From the NCBI GenBank assembly GCA_016165875.1, contig JABBOT010000015.1, positions 1,457,921-1,521,920 of the forward strand: 64,000 nucleotides of DNA. Direction: 5' to 3'. Made by a program: the position numbers and the translations under genes. The stretch is from Acanthopleura granulata (lineage: Eukaryota; Mollusca; Polyplacophora; Chitonida; Chitonidae). Under the pieces are notes generated by a model. It was not told where the DNA came from, searched no databases, and saw nothing but the letters and a program-made list of their open reading frames with translations. Below are positions 22,895-37,800 of this stretch, piece after piece; position 1 is the first letter of the stretch; each line of letters opens with the position of its first letter.

Positions 22895-25800
22895 CTACAA
22901 CGGAGAGTTATTCAAAATGATGAAAATAGAACAGTAGAATCCAGAATCCATTACCACTTCATTTATTTATTTATTTACTTGATTGGTGTTTTACGCCGTT
23001 ACACTCAAGAATATTTCGCACACATGTATACAACGGCAACCAGCATCATGGTGACAGGAACCCAGGCAGAGCCTTTGGAGAATCGACCATCTGCAGGTTC
23101 CATTAAAATTCAGACAATGAAATTACTTGTGTTACAATTACATGCACATTTAAACTGATGATCTGGAAAAGGTTTTGAACAATCTGCATGTATAAAATTT
23201 TATTCATTTCCTTCAGGATTCCACCACTTGCATTTTTTTTCTAGATCATTGCATAAACTTTTTTTTTCTGTTGCCTGGACAGAATTGACAAGTTAGACCA
23301 GATACATGCCTCTTTCTCCTGTCCTGACTGCTTGTGCCGGACTATACGGACTTTGACCTGGGTCGACCTCTGTGGTGTATGCCGCTACTCTGACCTCATA
23401 CATAGTGAAAGGCAACAAGCCTCTGAAATCAAAGTACGGCGCCCATGCAACAGAATGAAACAAGATCGCCAGCAAGTGTTTGCAAAATTCCAAACTTTCA
23501 TTTTCACAATAACCTGGGTCGTTTGCTATCAGAGAGTTGATGCATGATGACGGATCTAACAGTGATCACTAAGGAAAACTGGGTGGATAATTTTTTATAG
23601 TCAGAGGTGTAAATGTCACATTTAAAAATAATTCCTGAAGTTCTAGAGGCATACCTTACTTCTGATGCAGAGGATTCTGTATTAACTTCATATCTGGCCA
23701 GGCTTTATGCCGACATACTTATGACAGTGCTGCCTCAGTGGAATGACATGCTGAAGACACCAGACATGACACCCAAGCCAGTCACATTATACCAAAGTTG
23801 GTCACACCGGGGCTTAGCCTGATTCCTTTTATGATAAGCACCAAGCAAGGCGCAGACAAGATTAAAACTTAGGTAATATGACTTGGTTTGATGAATTGTA
23901 ATGAAGCGGTTACCTGATGGTCGTCTCTAACACTGCCTGATCTGTGATGTTGACGACAGAGCGTAGACTCTCTGCAGCCACGCCATATTCCACCACATAG
24001 CCACTGATTGGACCGTTTCTCTCCTCAGCTGGTACGGGCTGCACATATGTGAAATACGACACATTTATTTATGATTATTCCTTTACACTTGCGCACCCTT
24101 CGGATTGTCGTGGGTTTCCCTCCGGCTCCGCCCAATTTCCTCCCACCACAATGCTGGGTGCCGACGTGTAAGTGATATATTCTTAAGTATGGCGTAAAAC
24201 AACAATTAAAGAAATAAATAAATTTACAAATAATGGGGAGCACCCAAGTCTTTCTTTTAATTTACAAACCAGAGATGAATGTCATTTAAAATTTTAAATT
24301 GTTGCACAAATGATACCCTTAAAATGTTTTAAATTCAAAATGAAAATTTCACAAAAGTTTCACATTTATTCAAGTCATTCTTTTCAAAGAAGACAAGAGT
24401 CTCAATAATAACTAAATACATGTACACAAAGAAAACAGTTAAATAAATGGAAAAACACTTATAAGTACAACCAAGAAATAAATGAAGCAAATTTCCATTT
24501 AAGAGTTCTTTTACCCTCCAAGTCACATGAATTGTCTCCCCTGAGTCCGAGCTGGTTGTAATTTCTTGTGGAAAAGTAGATGGCGCTGAGAAAAGAATGA
24601 ATGTCTTCATGCACAAAAGAAATGGCCAAGTGAAATTAGAAATGAGCTCTTCAGCAGAGAAATACGGCTAGTGAAGCCATAAAATGCCTTCTTTAGTCTT
24701 TCCAGGCAAAAGAAATTTTCAAAAATCAAAATGCACAACATGAATGTTCTTGAATTCAAAACTTGCAACATCCAAAACAAATTTTTTCACATTAAATATA
24801 AGTTGTTAGAAAAACTCGAATACGAAATCCAACCAGGATTATTTCAGTCAAATAATAAAAAAAGAAGACCCAAATATACCATCTGGCGCTGTTAAAAATA
24901 TCACAGGTTCACTAGCAGGGCCCTGTCCAGCTTCATTCACGCCAGAGATTGTCACAGTGTACAGTCTCCACGGAAACACGCTGTCCGTTAGTACCACATC
25001 ACTACTCGTGACAGAGACTGTAGCTGATTGGTTGATCAAGGACGGAGATTCTGATGTGTATCTCACAACGTAACTCATGATAGGTCCATTCATATCTTCT
25101 TCTTTCACAGGTTGCCAGGAAACCAGCATATTTCTGGGATCAGTTGAAATTACAGAGAGATTTTGAGGACTTCCAGTTGGAGCTGGGGACAAAAAATATG
25201 TTTACATCAGTCGTGAACATCTACATGTAAGTATAACCATAACCATCAGAGTTGTGAACTTCTACATTTGACTATAACCATAACCATCAGGATCGTGAAC
25301 ATCTACGTGTAACTATAACCATAACCATCAGAGTCGTGAACTTCTACACGTAACTATAACCATAACCATCAGAGTCGTGAACTTCTACATGTAACCATAA
25401 CCATAACAAAGTAAGACTGAATGTAATTATAGGGTGTATCCACATGGTTGCTTCAATACTGTCAGACACACATAGGCTAGGAATGAACGAAATCCTCATT
25501 TGAAAGAAGGTATGAGCTCTGTCAAATTGTACAAATACATGGGCCCTTCGTATAAATATAAAGATGAACAAGAAGACAAAATATGTATACATCTGCACTA
25601 TTAAGATATAAAACCAATCACAATAACACATTGCTATGGTCATGTAAATCAGTTGAAATCAGACACAGTTATGACATGTTGTACAATTTCACTGGCCAGA
25701 CCCCAAACTTCACGGACAAAGGTGAAAGGTCACCAGAGCATTTTGAAAAGGTAACTTTCATGGAAGAGGGAGGCAAAGTCATGTGACGCAGCACTTAAAA

Positions 25801-28800
25801 GGCTCAGTCACATAATACCCCATAACATATAACGGCAAAACTACCATAATTTTGTATACAAAAGGAAGCTTCAAATGTTATCTGATTACCTACCTACTTT
25901 GTTTAATTATTTATTTATTTTATGCCATATTCAAGAATATTTCACTTATACGATGGCGGCCAGCATTATGGTGGGAGGAAACCGGCAGAGCCCAGGGGAA
26001 AACACATGACCATTCGCAGGTTGCTGGCAGACCTTTCCACCTACGGCCGGAGAGGAAGCCAGCATGAGCTGAACTTGAACTCACAGCGACCGCATTGGTG
26101 GGAAGCTTCGGGCGACTGCGCTGTGATAGCGCGCTAACAGACACCTTACTTATGATCAGATGAGTAGAAATAAAAATATTTTTGTCCACTCAAATTTTTT
26201 TTTTTTATCTCAGGGAGATAATTGACGCCACATAAAGACAAAGATGTTTTGCAATGCAGCACATAATATGCACTGAAATCCATTTTATTGAATTTCCAAA
26301 ATTGAGGACATGAAATTAATACTATCAGTGCAATCTGTGCATCTGGTTTTTACGAACAAGGCAGATGTTCATGTGTATGTTTATAATCACTCAGTTCTTC
26401 TAAATTCAAGAAAACCACTTCAATCTGTGGTTTGACATTTGATTCCTTTATTTATTTATTTTATTGGTGTTTTACACCGTACTCATGGATATTTCACTTA
26501 TACAGCGGCAGCCAGCATTATGGTGGGAGGAAACCAGGCAGAGACCGGGGGAAACACAACTATCTTCAGGTTGGTGGCAGATCTTCCTACGTATGGCTGG
26601 AGAGGCAGCCAGCATGAGCTGGACTTGAACTCACAGCGATCGCATTGGCGGGAGGCTACGGGCGACTGCGCTGCCACGGATTCCCCAAGTTCGACATTTG
26701 AAGCCATGATCTTGTTGCCATTTCTCGAACAGTCAGCCAGGTTTCATTTTCCACATTCAGTTTGAGACGTTGAGAAGACAATTAAGCTGGAAGTTTCCAA
26801 GACTAGCTCTTCTGTCAGACTTTGTCATTTATACACGACTAAATAGTCTCTCTGCACCGGACAAACACAAAATTATTGCTTTTCTTTACAGTGTGACTAC
26901 ATTTGGATAAGCCAAAGCCAGGAGAAGAGAAACTTTCAGAAGTCCTGCCCAATAAAAATTTGGTCAGTGTTGTAAGTATGGTCTGGCCAATTTCAGACTT
27001 GATGGGCAACTCCAGAATTTCTAACCAGTTCAGCCAGTTTGACCATTCCTCCACAAGGTTTTCTCAAACATCTAAACATCTAAACAGGAAGAGCTTTGCT
27101 GAACCTGCAAGTTGAAGTTGAACAGAATCATTATTTACGAAAAGCATGGTCATATGATAACACCCTGTCATGTTTTGCTTGTTTTTTCTAAAATGAGGTA
27201 TGCTGTGGATGTTTTGGAGATCTTTTTATTACCCAGTATTCATAGAAGTTGAACAACTTATCCAATCTCCCTGATATTTTATCTTTGACAGGCAGAACTG
27301 TGAGCCAGGGCCAGACAATGGTCACAACACTGATCAGCAGAGGAACGATGCAGAGTGGTCCTGACAGCAGTGACTGGATGCTCTATCTAAGGCTGAGGAG
27401 AGGTCTGACAGCAGTGGTCCTGAGAGCATGAAACTGGATGCCATCTGACACTGAGGAGAGGTCCTGACAGCAGTGACTGGATGCTCCATCTAACACTGAG
27501 GAGAGGTCCTGACAGCAGTGACTGGATGCTCCATCTGACACTGAGGAGAGGTCCTGACAGCGGTGACTGGATGCTCCATCTGACACTGAGGAGAGGTCCT
27601 GACAGCGGTGACTGGATGCTCCATCTGACACTGAGGAGAGGTCCTGACAGCAGTGACTGGATGCTCCATCTGACACTGAGGAGAGGTCCTGACAGCAGTG
27701 ACTGGACGCTCTATCTAAGGCTGAGGAGAGGTCCTGACAGCGGTGACTGGATGCTCCATCTGACACTGAGGAGAGGTCCTGACAGCAGTGACTGGATGCT
27801 CCATCTGACACTGAGGAGAGGTCCTGAGAGCATTGAAACTGGATGCTTCATCTGACACTGAGGAGAGGTCCTGACAACAGTGACTGGACGCTCTATCTAA
27901 GGCTGAGGAGAGGTCCTGACAGCGGTGACTGGGTGCTCCATCTGACACTGAGGAGAGGTCCTGACAGCACTGACTGGATCTGACACTGAGGAGAGGTCCT
28001 GACAGCAGTGACTGGATGCTCCATCTGACACTGAGGAGAGGTCCTGACAGCGGTGACTGGATGCTCCATCTGACACTGAGGAGAGGTCCTGACAGCAGTG
28101 ACTGGATGCTCCATCTGACACTGAGGAGAGGTCCTGACAGCAGTGACTGGATGCTCCATCTGACACTGAGGAGAGGTCCTGAGAGCATTGAAACTGGATG
28201 CTTCATCTGACACTGAGGAGAGGTCCTGACAGCAGTGACTGGATGCTCCATCTAACACTGAGGAGAGGTCCTGACAGCAGTGACTGGATGCTCCATCTGA
28301 CACTGAGGAGAGGTCCTGACAGCGGTGACTGGATGCTCCATCTGACACTGAGGAGAGGTCCTGACAGCGGTGACTGGATGCTCCATCTGACACTGAGGAG
28401 AGGTCCTGACAGCAGTGACTGGATGCTCCATCTGACACTGAGGAGAGGTCCTGACAGCAGTGACTGGACGCTCTATCTAAGGCTGAGGAGAGGTCCTGAC
28501 AGCGGTGACTGGATGCTCCATCTGACACTGAGGAGAGGTCCTGACAGCAGTGACTGGATGCTCCATCTGACACTGAGGAGAGGTCCTGAGAGCATTGAAA
28601 CTGGATGCTTCATCTGACACTGAGGAGAGGTCCTGACAGCAGTGACTGGACGCTCTATCTAAGGCTGAGGAGAGGTCCTGACAGCGGTGACTGGATGCTC
28701 CATCTGACACTGAGGAGAGGTCCTGACAGCACTGACTGGATCTGACACTGAGGAGAGGTCCTGACAGCAGTGACTGGATGCTCCATCTAAGGCTGAGGAG

Positions 28801-31800
28801 AGGTCCTGACAGCAGTGGCTGGATGCTCCATCTGACACTGAGGAGAGGTCCTAACAGCAGTGAAACTGGATGCTCCATCTAAGGCTGAGGAGAGGTCCTG
28901 ACAGCAGTGACTGGATGCTCTATCTAAGGCTGAGGAGAGGTCCTGACAGCAGTGGCTGGATGCTCCATCTGACACTGAGGAGAGGTCCTGACAGCAGTGA
29001 CCGGATGCTCCGTCTGACACTGAGGAGAGGTCCTAACAGCAGTGAAACTGGATGCTCCATCTAAGGCTGAGGAGAGGTCCTGACAGCAGTGAAACTGGAT
29101 GCTCCATCTAAGGCTGAGGGGAGGTCCTGACAGCAGTGACTGGATGCTCCATCTGACACAGAGGAGAGGTCCTGACAGCAGTGACTGGGTGCTCCATCTG
29201 ACACTAAGGAGAGGTCCTGAGAGCAGTGAAACTGGATGCTCCATCTGAGGCAAGGCTGATGCAGTTCTCAGGCATTTTTCATTCTGGTACCTCAAGATAG
29301 TTTATCTCTGATCTAAATGCCTGTGGCTCTTGTGATTTCTGCATCAGCCAAAAACCTCAGTTTTCTTTCCCCGTTGGTGGCAATATATACTTGATCACAA
29401 ATCCAAGTTTTTGGGAGGCTGGATACACCAGGCACCTCATCAAGCATTAAGCTGTGTGTTGGGCTGTCTCTGACCCCAGGAAGAGCAACATCATTAACAC
29501 TACTGCTTACAGCTCCAAGGATGTTGTGGACTGTCTGGTTGCTGGCAGAGTTTGTGCCTGGAAATTGCCGCTTGGGCAGAGGTGTGTGAGATCCAGTTTT
29601 TACAACAAGATCCCCAAGATCTCTGAATTCCTGGAGGAGGTGGTTCATTCTTCATATAATTTCAAAAATAACATTAACATATTTAATTTCTGCCCTTCAA
29701 GTAGAAGACTACAAATCATCCGTATTCTGCTTTTGGGCATATCTAAGCTGATCACCTCTGATTTTGCATGCTCATGTTTCTTGTCTTTATGTAATAATGT
29801 ATGGCAACTTCGGGTCACCCATGTCACTTTTTCCATAGTTGAAATTGAGCTAATTTCCTGGTGCAAGCAACAAAACACTGCGGCATCTTTAGCAAATAAT
29901 CACAAATAGTTCAATTCCTGTATTGTTTGAGCCCCTACTCTGTGCTTTTGTGACCTGGCTCAATCTAGATCCACTTTTCAATATTTCTTCTTTTCGATGA
30001 ACGTATTTCAAAACCAAAAAGCCGACATTCAAGTCTGTTTATCGAATACCCACAGGGCACTTTGACAGCAAAATCCCTCATATTCATGAACCTCTTCCAT
30101 ACGCTTGCGCACCCATGTGTGCGTTTTTGCAAGAAAGACTAGCGGTATCCTGTGAAAACACATGTTGTTGTTGTTCCGTTTCGGGTTGCTTTGCTTTTGT
30201 AGTGGTTTTGACTGTTGCGGGTAAGGGTGGAAACCGTTGGGTATTCAAAGGGGCAGGGTGGGAACTGTTGGGTATTCAAAGGGAAAGGTTGGAAACTGTT
30301 GGGTATTCAAAGGGGCAGGGCGGAAACTGTTGGGTATTCAATAGGGAAGGGTGGAAACTGTTGGGTATTCAAGGGGGAAGGGTAGAAACTGTTGGGTATT
30401 CAATAGGGAAGGGTGGAAACTGTTGGGTATTCAAAGGAGAAGGGTGGAAACTGTTGGGTATTCAAAGGGGAAGGTGGAAATTGTTGGGTATTCAAAACGG
30501 AAGGTCGCAGACTTTAAGGGGCAAGGCAGAGCCCTTCTAAAACGAAAGCCCACCAATCTGAAGCAGTTTTTATAATAGAACTGTGCTTATCAATATAAAG
30601 TTAATCTAAGAAACATGCTGCATACAGCTTTGTCTTTAACAAATAGTTCTTTTACAAACAGAGGTGACAAATGGAAGACAAAACCTACCATATCTAATGT
30701 TAACACAACATGGCATCCAATATAACTGGAGTTGGGAATTGGAGTTAGAGAAGTATGCATTTTACAGTCTAAAGCATGTAAAATACACGTAACCGCTTTT
30801 TTTTGAAGGTCAAGTGATCAGAGGTGACTGTGAAAATGTTCCCTATATGTTCCCCAAGCCACGGTTCAGCCCACCAAAATGACAACTACAACAATGACCC
30901 AAGACAAATAGCAGTCTACCACACGATACAGGATAAATTGTCCACAAAAGTTTGTCAACTCATCCAAGACAGAGTCAAATTTTCCAGGATATATAATCAC
31001 ATTGCACATACAACTGAGCCTCCCACAGTGGTACAATCATTAGCTGGTGTTTAGTCATACCTGCATATAAAGTAGTGACCTCAAGAAATTCGGTGTAGTT
31101 CCCCCAAACTACAGCCTCCCTCTCCAGGTCTGTGGCTGCCCGCACCTGTATCATGTAGGTTGTGTGGTGATGGAGGCTCCGGAGGGTGAACTCTTGGAGC
31201 GGGATTGACGGGCTTGTGATCAGGATTGTCTGTGAATCTGGAAAAGGTGTGCAGGAAATGTTAGATGTGTTCAGGAAATGTGTTCTTAAGAAGAAATTGT
31301 TAATTAAAGTTAGAAACATCCACTGGAATAGTTTATCAGGGCTGCTTGTAAACCTGAAGAAGAAGGTAAAAGAGTAATTACTACACGTAGGTCTAGATTT
31401 GGGAAAATAACATTTAATTTTGGCTCTCTATGGGTAACAGTTTTTACGGAACAAAGTTTCCTTATGATACATTTGAAGATAATATATTTTCCTGACTCAA
31501 TACTATCGACAGATCCACCACATTTGATGTCCCACCACATCTTCTCCTGACAACGTTATTAATGCCAGTCCATTCTCGATGAAAACAGTTGTAACTTCAT
31601 CACGTCACAGTAAGATTGAATATTTGCAGCCATTGTGTGGAACATCTGGCTGACCTAATTGCAACATTATTGATTTTGATTGGTCAACTGTGTTTTCTTG
31701 ATTGACAGTTCAGAAAGGTCTGTTATTATTAACAGCACCCAGGTCACATGAACAATGAAAACAAGTCAACACAAAAACTTGCCCGAGAATGAGCTCTGAT

Positions 31801-34800
31801 AATTGAAGATCCAGCACTTGTTGAAATTAAAAAAGAAAGTCAAATTTTATGTCACTTTTTTCACCTAGAAATCTCACCTTGGTCGACGTTTCGTCTGAAG
31901 TTCACCTGATACAGTCTGATCTCACCTCTTGTTTCCTTGGGAACTTCCCACCTCAGTCTCACCTCGTAGGTTCCCACTGAGACTACCTCAAAGTAACGAG
32001 GGATGGACGGAGCTGCAAACACCACCATTCAGCATAATTTAAAAGACATTCAATTCCTCAACTATAAATCACCTTAAAATCATAGCATTTCTGCTGTTGA
32101 GAAACAAATTCATACTAAAGCACGTGTTAGGTATAAACTTTTTAAAATCAAACGAATGCATTTCACATCACTAAAAATAAAACATAATACTTCAAAATTT
32201 TTTCAACATTTATATTCAGGTATATTATGAGGGCATTTTTTTCTTTGTTTGAGACTGATAATATGACACATTTTGACAAGCCTGAAAAATTAGTAAACTC
32301 AACCAATGCTGTTTTGTCTCCAAAATCAAATTAAAAAGGTGCATGCTTTGCATGGAAAGTTACTCTTTCACATCAGAAACGGTTCCAGGGGAATTGGAAT
32401 ACAGGTAAAATCACTCACCAACAGCTGCTTACCTGATTCAAAGGTTGTAGCCGACAGAGCTGAACTCAGAGTTCCCTCCCCTGCCAAGTTCCTGGCTGCC
32501 ATGACAACGACACAGGAGAGGGCTGGCTTCAGGCCGTCAAGTTCCACATAGGTGGAGTTTGGGGAAATGTCATCTCTGTACATCACGAAGTCTGCGTCAA
32601 CACTGCACGGGGTATGAAAGCAGACACTTGTAACTGTGCCGTCAGCTTAGTTCTCAAATATTTAAAGTAGAGGGTACCAAATTTTCCGGCGTCAACCACC
32701 AACTTTTGGCAAAGTACTTGTGCACTTTCCAATGACACACATCACAAAAAATGCCAAAGACATGTGATTTCTAGCCAACTTCATGTAAGCCTACCCAAGA
32801 GAATGTTCTCTCAACCACTTCTATGTACAATGCATTCCCATGAAAACACTGAAAAGCAAGGGAATCTTGGGAATTCTCAAAGAAGGGGACTGAAACTGCA
32901 TCTCAGATGACTTAGCAACTCGAACATGTCATCAAGATTAAAACCTTGGTCAAGACAACATTATCCTTACCTTTCTCGGTAGTACAGCACAAAGCTGGTG
33001 ACATCGGCTTGAGGAGACTGGTCCACTGATGACCAGCTGACATTGAGGGAACTCATGGATATGGGGGTCACAGATTCCAATCTAGGAGGGACAGGGGGGC
33101 CTGCAACAAATAAATATGTGAGCCTTCACATCACACCCAAAGCTGAACACAGACACCATGCAAAAGCACGGGTAAGTTAAACAAAGAAAAGCTTTTGCAA
33201 CTTTGACATGGCAATTTTTATTCATTTGATTGGAGCTTTTTTGCCAGACTCAAGAATATTTGACTTATACGACAGCGACCGGCATAATGGTGGGAGGAAA
33301 CCGGACAAGACCCGGAGGAAACACATGACCATCTGCAGATTGCTGGTGGAACTTCCCATGAATGACTGGAGAGAAAAGCATCGTGAACTGGTCTTGAGCT
33401 GACAACAATCGCATTGGTGAGAAGCTCCTGGGTCATAGTGCTGCATTAACTCTCTCGGCCATGACAAATTCAGAGAATAATACAAGACTGTATTCTCATT
33501 CCTAGGGGCCTCCGTGGCTCAGTTCGTTAGCGCGCTAGCGCAGCGCTATGACCCAGAAAGCCTCCCACCAATGTGGTCACTCTTGAGTTCAAGTCCAGCT
33601 CATGCTGGCTTCCTCTCCAGCCATACATGGGAAGGTCTGCCAACAACCTGTGGATGGTCATGGGTTTCGCCGAGGGAGGTTTCCTCCCACCATAATGCTG
33701 GCCGCCGTCGTATAAGTGAAATATTCTTGAGTATGGCGTAAAACACCAATCAAATAAATAAATAAATAAATCTCATTCCTAAAAGTCTATCAAACATCAT
33801 TTCAGTCTGTTCATGTATGTTTATGTCTCTTATAGACCAGTACAAAATCTGAATTACCTCGCTCAACCCTAGTAAAGTACTTGAACACCCCACCCCACCC
33901 TATTAAAAGTACTTGAATGCCCCATCCCACCCTCCAAAAGTATCTCAACGCCCCACCCAACCCTTGTAAAAGTACCTGAATGCCCCACCCAACCCTTGTA
34001 AAAGTAGATGAATGCCCAAGGGAACTCGAATGCCCCGACCAACCCTTGTAAAAGTACTTGAACCCCTCACCCCATGCTGGTAAAAGTACATGAACGCCCC
34101 ACCCCACCCGATTAAAAGTACTTGAACAGCCTTCCAATAAATGGCTTATGTGTATCTTTGATCTTAATTTTACACCCAAGTCAAAATCTTTGAGCTCAAT
34201 TTTACACCCAAGTCAAAATCTCTGAGCTCAATTTTACAGCTAATTTGATACTCATTGATTTCAAAATCTGTGTCCCTTGTTCTTTCGCATAACATACATG
34301 CACTACATACATGTCTACATGCAGCATGTTATTCAGTGTTATAGCCTTCACACCCTACCAAGATCAGCCAACACCCTTAAGGCAGACACAATTTATCTTT
34401 GGTGTCTTCTTCTCCGAGGGTATACATGTACATGTAACGCCTACATCTCATATATAACTCTGCCACGTTTGGAAACTTTTCTAAGCTTTCTGAAGCCAAG
34501 ACGAAAGAGTAGGAAGATCTTCTGGAAATCTCCCTGCAACTTCCAGAAGCTCGACTTGAGTCAGGTTTTTATCATTATAACTCACTCCGCTGTCAACTTT
34601 CTTTCTAGGATTAACATGCTGGAGTTGGTACACACTTAATTCGTCCTACACCTAAGGCCTTCCTTAAAAAATTCTTCAGTATCACAACCCTATCACAAAA
34701 AATTGGGTCAGTCGGTAGGCAAATATTCTTTTTACTCTTGATAATGAAATAAATAAGGATTTTAAAGAAATTAACATCGGGAGAAAAGTACCCCCAAAAA

Positions 34801-37800
34801 ATTCTATCTTAAGCCAGATTAAAACCTGTTGCACAGGTTGCTCGCAACAAACATATTTTTTATGATGGGCTATATTTAATCATGAGCTATATTAAATTGA
34901 CTGGAAATTATACACTGAACAATTTATCACTGATTGTAGTGACAAAAATGTGTGTGACCTATGACCTTACCATAAACGATCACTTCCTGTGACATCACAT
35001 CCTGTCCAGCTTCATTCCTCGCCACACAAGAATAACTTCCTGTAAGGGGAAGAAGTATAGTGCACTTTACCAATTCTTATACTACACAGCCTGATTTCAT
35101 TTTTAAGACACATAAAACTCTTGATTTATCCTGCACCCTCTGTCATGTTATTGCGAATCAGCAAAACAACATCAACGGCTCTCTCCACAGGTCTTTCATA
35201 ACAAAAATTCTGATTGGCTCCAGATGAACAGTGCCCAGGCTTCAGGTAAATAATGTGCCCAGGCACTGTTTAAACACTGTGCCTAGTCCCCCTGCAAAAG
35301 CTGTGCCTGGGCTCCAGGTAAACACTGTGCCCAGTCTCACGTCAAATGCTGCACCTGGGCTCCAGGTAAACACTGTGCCCAGTTTCCCTTCAAACGCTGC
35401 GCCCAGGCTGCAGGTAAATGCTGTGACCAGGCTCCAGGTAAACACTGCACCCAGAGTCCAGGTAAATGCTGTGGTCAGGCTCCAGGTAAATGCTGCTCCA
35501 GGCTCCAGGTAAACATTGTGGCCAGTCTCCCTACAAACGCTGCACCTGGGCTCCAGGTAAACAATGTGCCCAGTCTCCCTGCAAACACTGCACCTGGGCT
35601 CCTGGTAAATAATGTGCCCAGGCAATGTTTAAACACTGTGCCTAGTCTCCCTTCAAACGTTGCACCTGGGCTCCAGGTAAACACTGTGCCCAGTCTCCCT
35701 GCAAACACTGCACCTAGGCTCCAGGTAAACAATGTGCCCAGGCACTGTTTAAACACTGTGCCTAGTATCATTGCAAATGCTGCACCTGGGCTCCAGGTAA
35801 ACACTGAGCCCAGTTTCCCTTCAAACGCTGTGCCCAGACTCCAGGTAAATGTTGTGGCCAGACTGCAGGTAAATGCTGTGACCAGGCTCCTGGTAAACAC
35901 TGCGCCCAGTCTCCCTACAAACGCTGCACCTGGGCTCCAGGTAAACACTGTGCCCAGTCTCACGTCAAACACTGCACCTGGGCTCCAGGTAAACACTGTG
36001 CCCAGTCTCCCTTCAAACGCTGCGCCCGGGCTGCAGGTAAATGTTGTGGCCAGCATGCAGGTAAACGATGTGACCAGGCTCCTGGTAAACACTGCGCCCA
36101 GAGTCAAGGTAAACGTTGTAGCCAGGCTCCAGGTAAACACTCCTCCCAGGCTCCAGGTAAAAGTTGTCACCAGACTCCAGGTAAACATTGCACCCAGGCT
36201 ACAGGTAAACGCTGCGACCATGTTCCAGGCTTCATTTAAATACTTCACCAGGGCTGCAGGTAAAAACCGTGCCCAGGCCAGCTTGGTGCAAAAATTCACT
36301 GTAATATGCTTAAAAAAAAATCAATAAAATGTTCAATTGTTACCTGAATCACTTTCCCGTGGCACTTTGACCAGCAGACCGTTCACTGTTGGGAAAGAGA
36401 CTCTGCCGTCCAGAGAGGCCGTGACTTCTTGACCTCTGAAGAGCCAGGTGACCGAGGGATGCGGAATCCCAGTGGCCTCACAGGTGAGGAACAGGTCGTT
36501 GAGGACAGGTAAGACAGTCTGACCAGTCACTCGGACAACGGCAGGCAGGGCTACACAGAGAAAATAGGTGGATAGCAAAACATTAACCATATACCATATG
36601 CAGAGCTGAATATAAAACTTATGTCATCATTCAAAATATGCTGGTAAAGTACAGCTTAACTTATCCCCTAAAGGGGCCCTAATCCTTTTAACATTAATTC
36701 ATTGAAAATCCCACTCTTTTCCAGAAAAAAAAGTCCCAACCAATCTAACCCAGGTGTACACATCTTTTCAGGGAGCTTTCTATCCAATTTCGTTTCAGAA
36801 CCCCAATAAGAACAAATCAGAAAACTCCATTTTTCTCCCAACATAGTATTTCAGACACCTAAATCTCAATATCAAAGCTGTTTAGATCTTGTTTTTACTC
36901 CATGCCTCATAGTTCGGTAAATGCACATCACAATTCAACACTTTAAATGCCTACGAGGTACAACGCAAAGGTATTTACATATGTAAACTCAATATTAAAT
37001 CCGTTGAGTTTTATTAAACCAGTCTTTATTTGGGGTTGATATTTTTTATCTTAAGATATGTTATTACCCCAACCACAGTAGCATTCTCAGGAGAACTGGA
37101 TTTTTGTCCCATCCCCACTGCGAGTGACAACAACAACTGCAACTACACCACGTCCCCACTGCCGGTGACATGAGGACAGTTGCCAAGAAAACAGAACCAG
37201 TTCTACTTTTGCCCAGTGACATGGATGTCGTCCTGATGTCGTCGCGACATGACGTCAGCAGTGGGGACGACACAACAGATTAAAGAACGTTCTATTTTCT
37301 TGACGTTGCAGTTGTCGTTGTTGCCCACAGTGGGGATGGGCCTCAAGCGATCTGGGGTAGGAGGGGAGGAGAGACAAGGAAGGTCAGCTCAGAAAAGCAC
37401 AGGCTCTTGGAAAATCAATAATAAATAATAAACCACAGTTATCTGAACTAAATGTTATAGAAGAGATACTATTATGTTAAAATAGGTTAGGTTGCTAAAG
37501 TTTGACCTGAACTCAGACTTCAGGTAAACGCTGTGAAAAAATGCCCTAGTAAATGCTTTGCCCGGGTTCCAGGTAAACACTGTGCCCAAGTTCCAGGTTA
37601 ACACTGTGCCCAGGATCCAGGTAAACACTGTGCCCAAGTTCCAGGTTAACATTGTGCCCAAGTTTAATAAAACCAAACGGGTTCCAGTTAACACTGTGCC
37701 CAAGTTCCAGGTTAACACTGTGCCCAAGTTCCAGTTAACACTGTGCCCAAGTTCCAGTTAACACTGTGCCCAAGTTCCAGGTTAACACTGTGCCCAGGAT

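Noticed and set aside
27383..28878. Long open frames on both strands (up to 226 codons)
   Set aside because: By-product of the 45-bp tandem array; no start context, domain or splice logic.
35231..36327. Open frames of about 270 codons on both strands
   Set aside because: They are produced by the 24-bp tandem array, whose length is a multiple of three, and lie wholly inside an intron of the Ig/FN3 gene.
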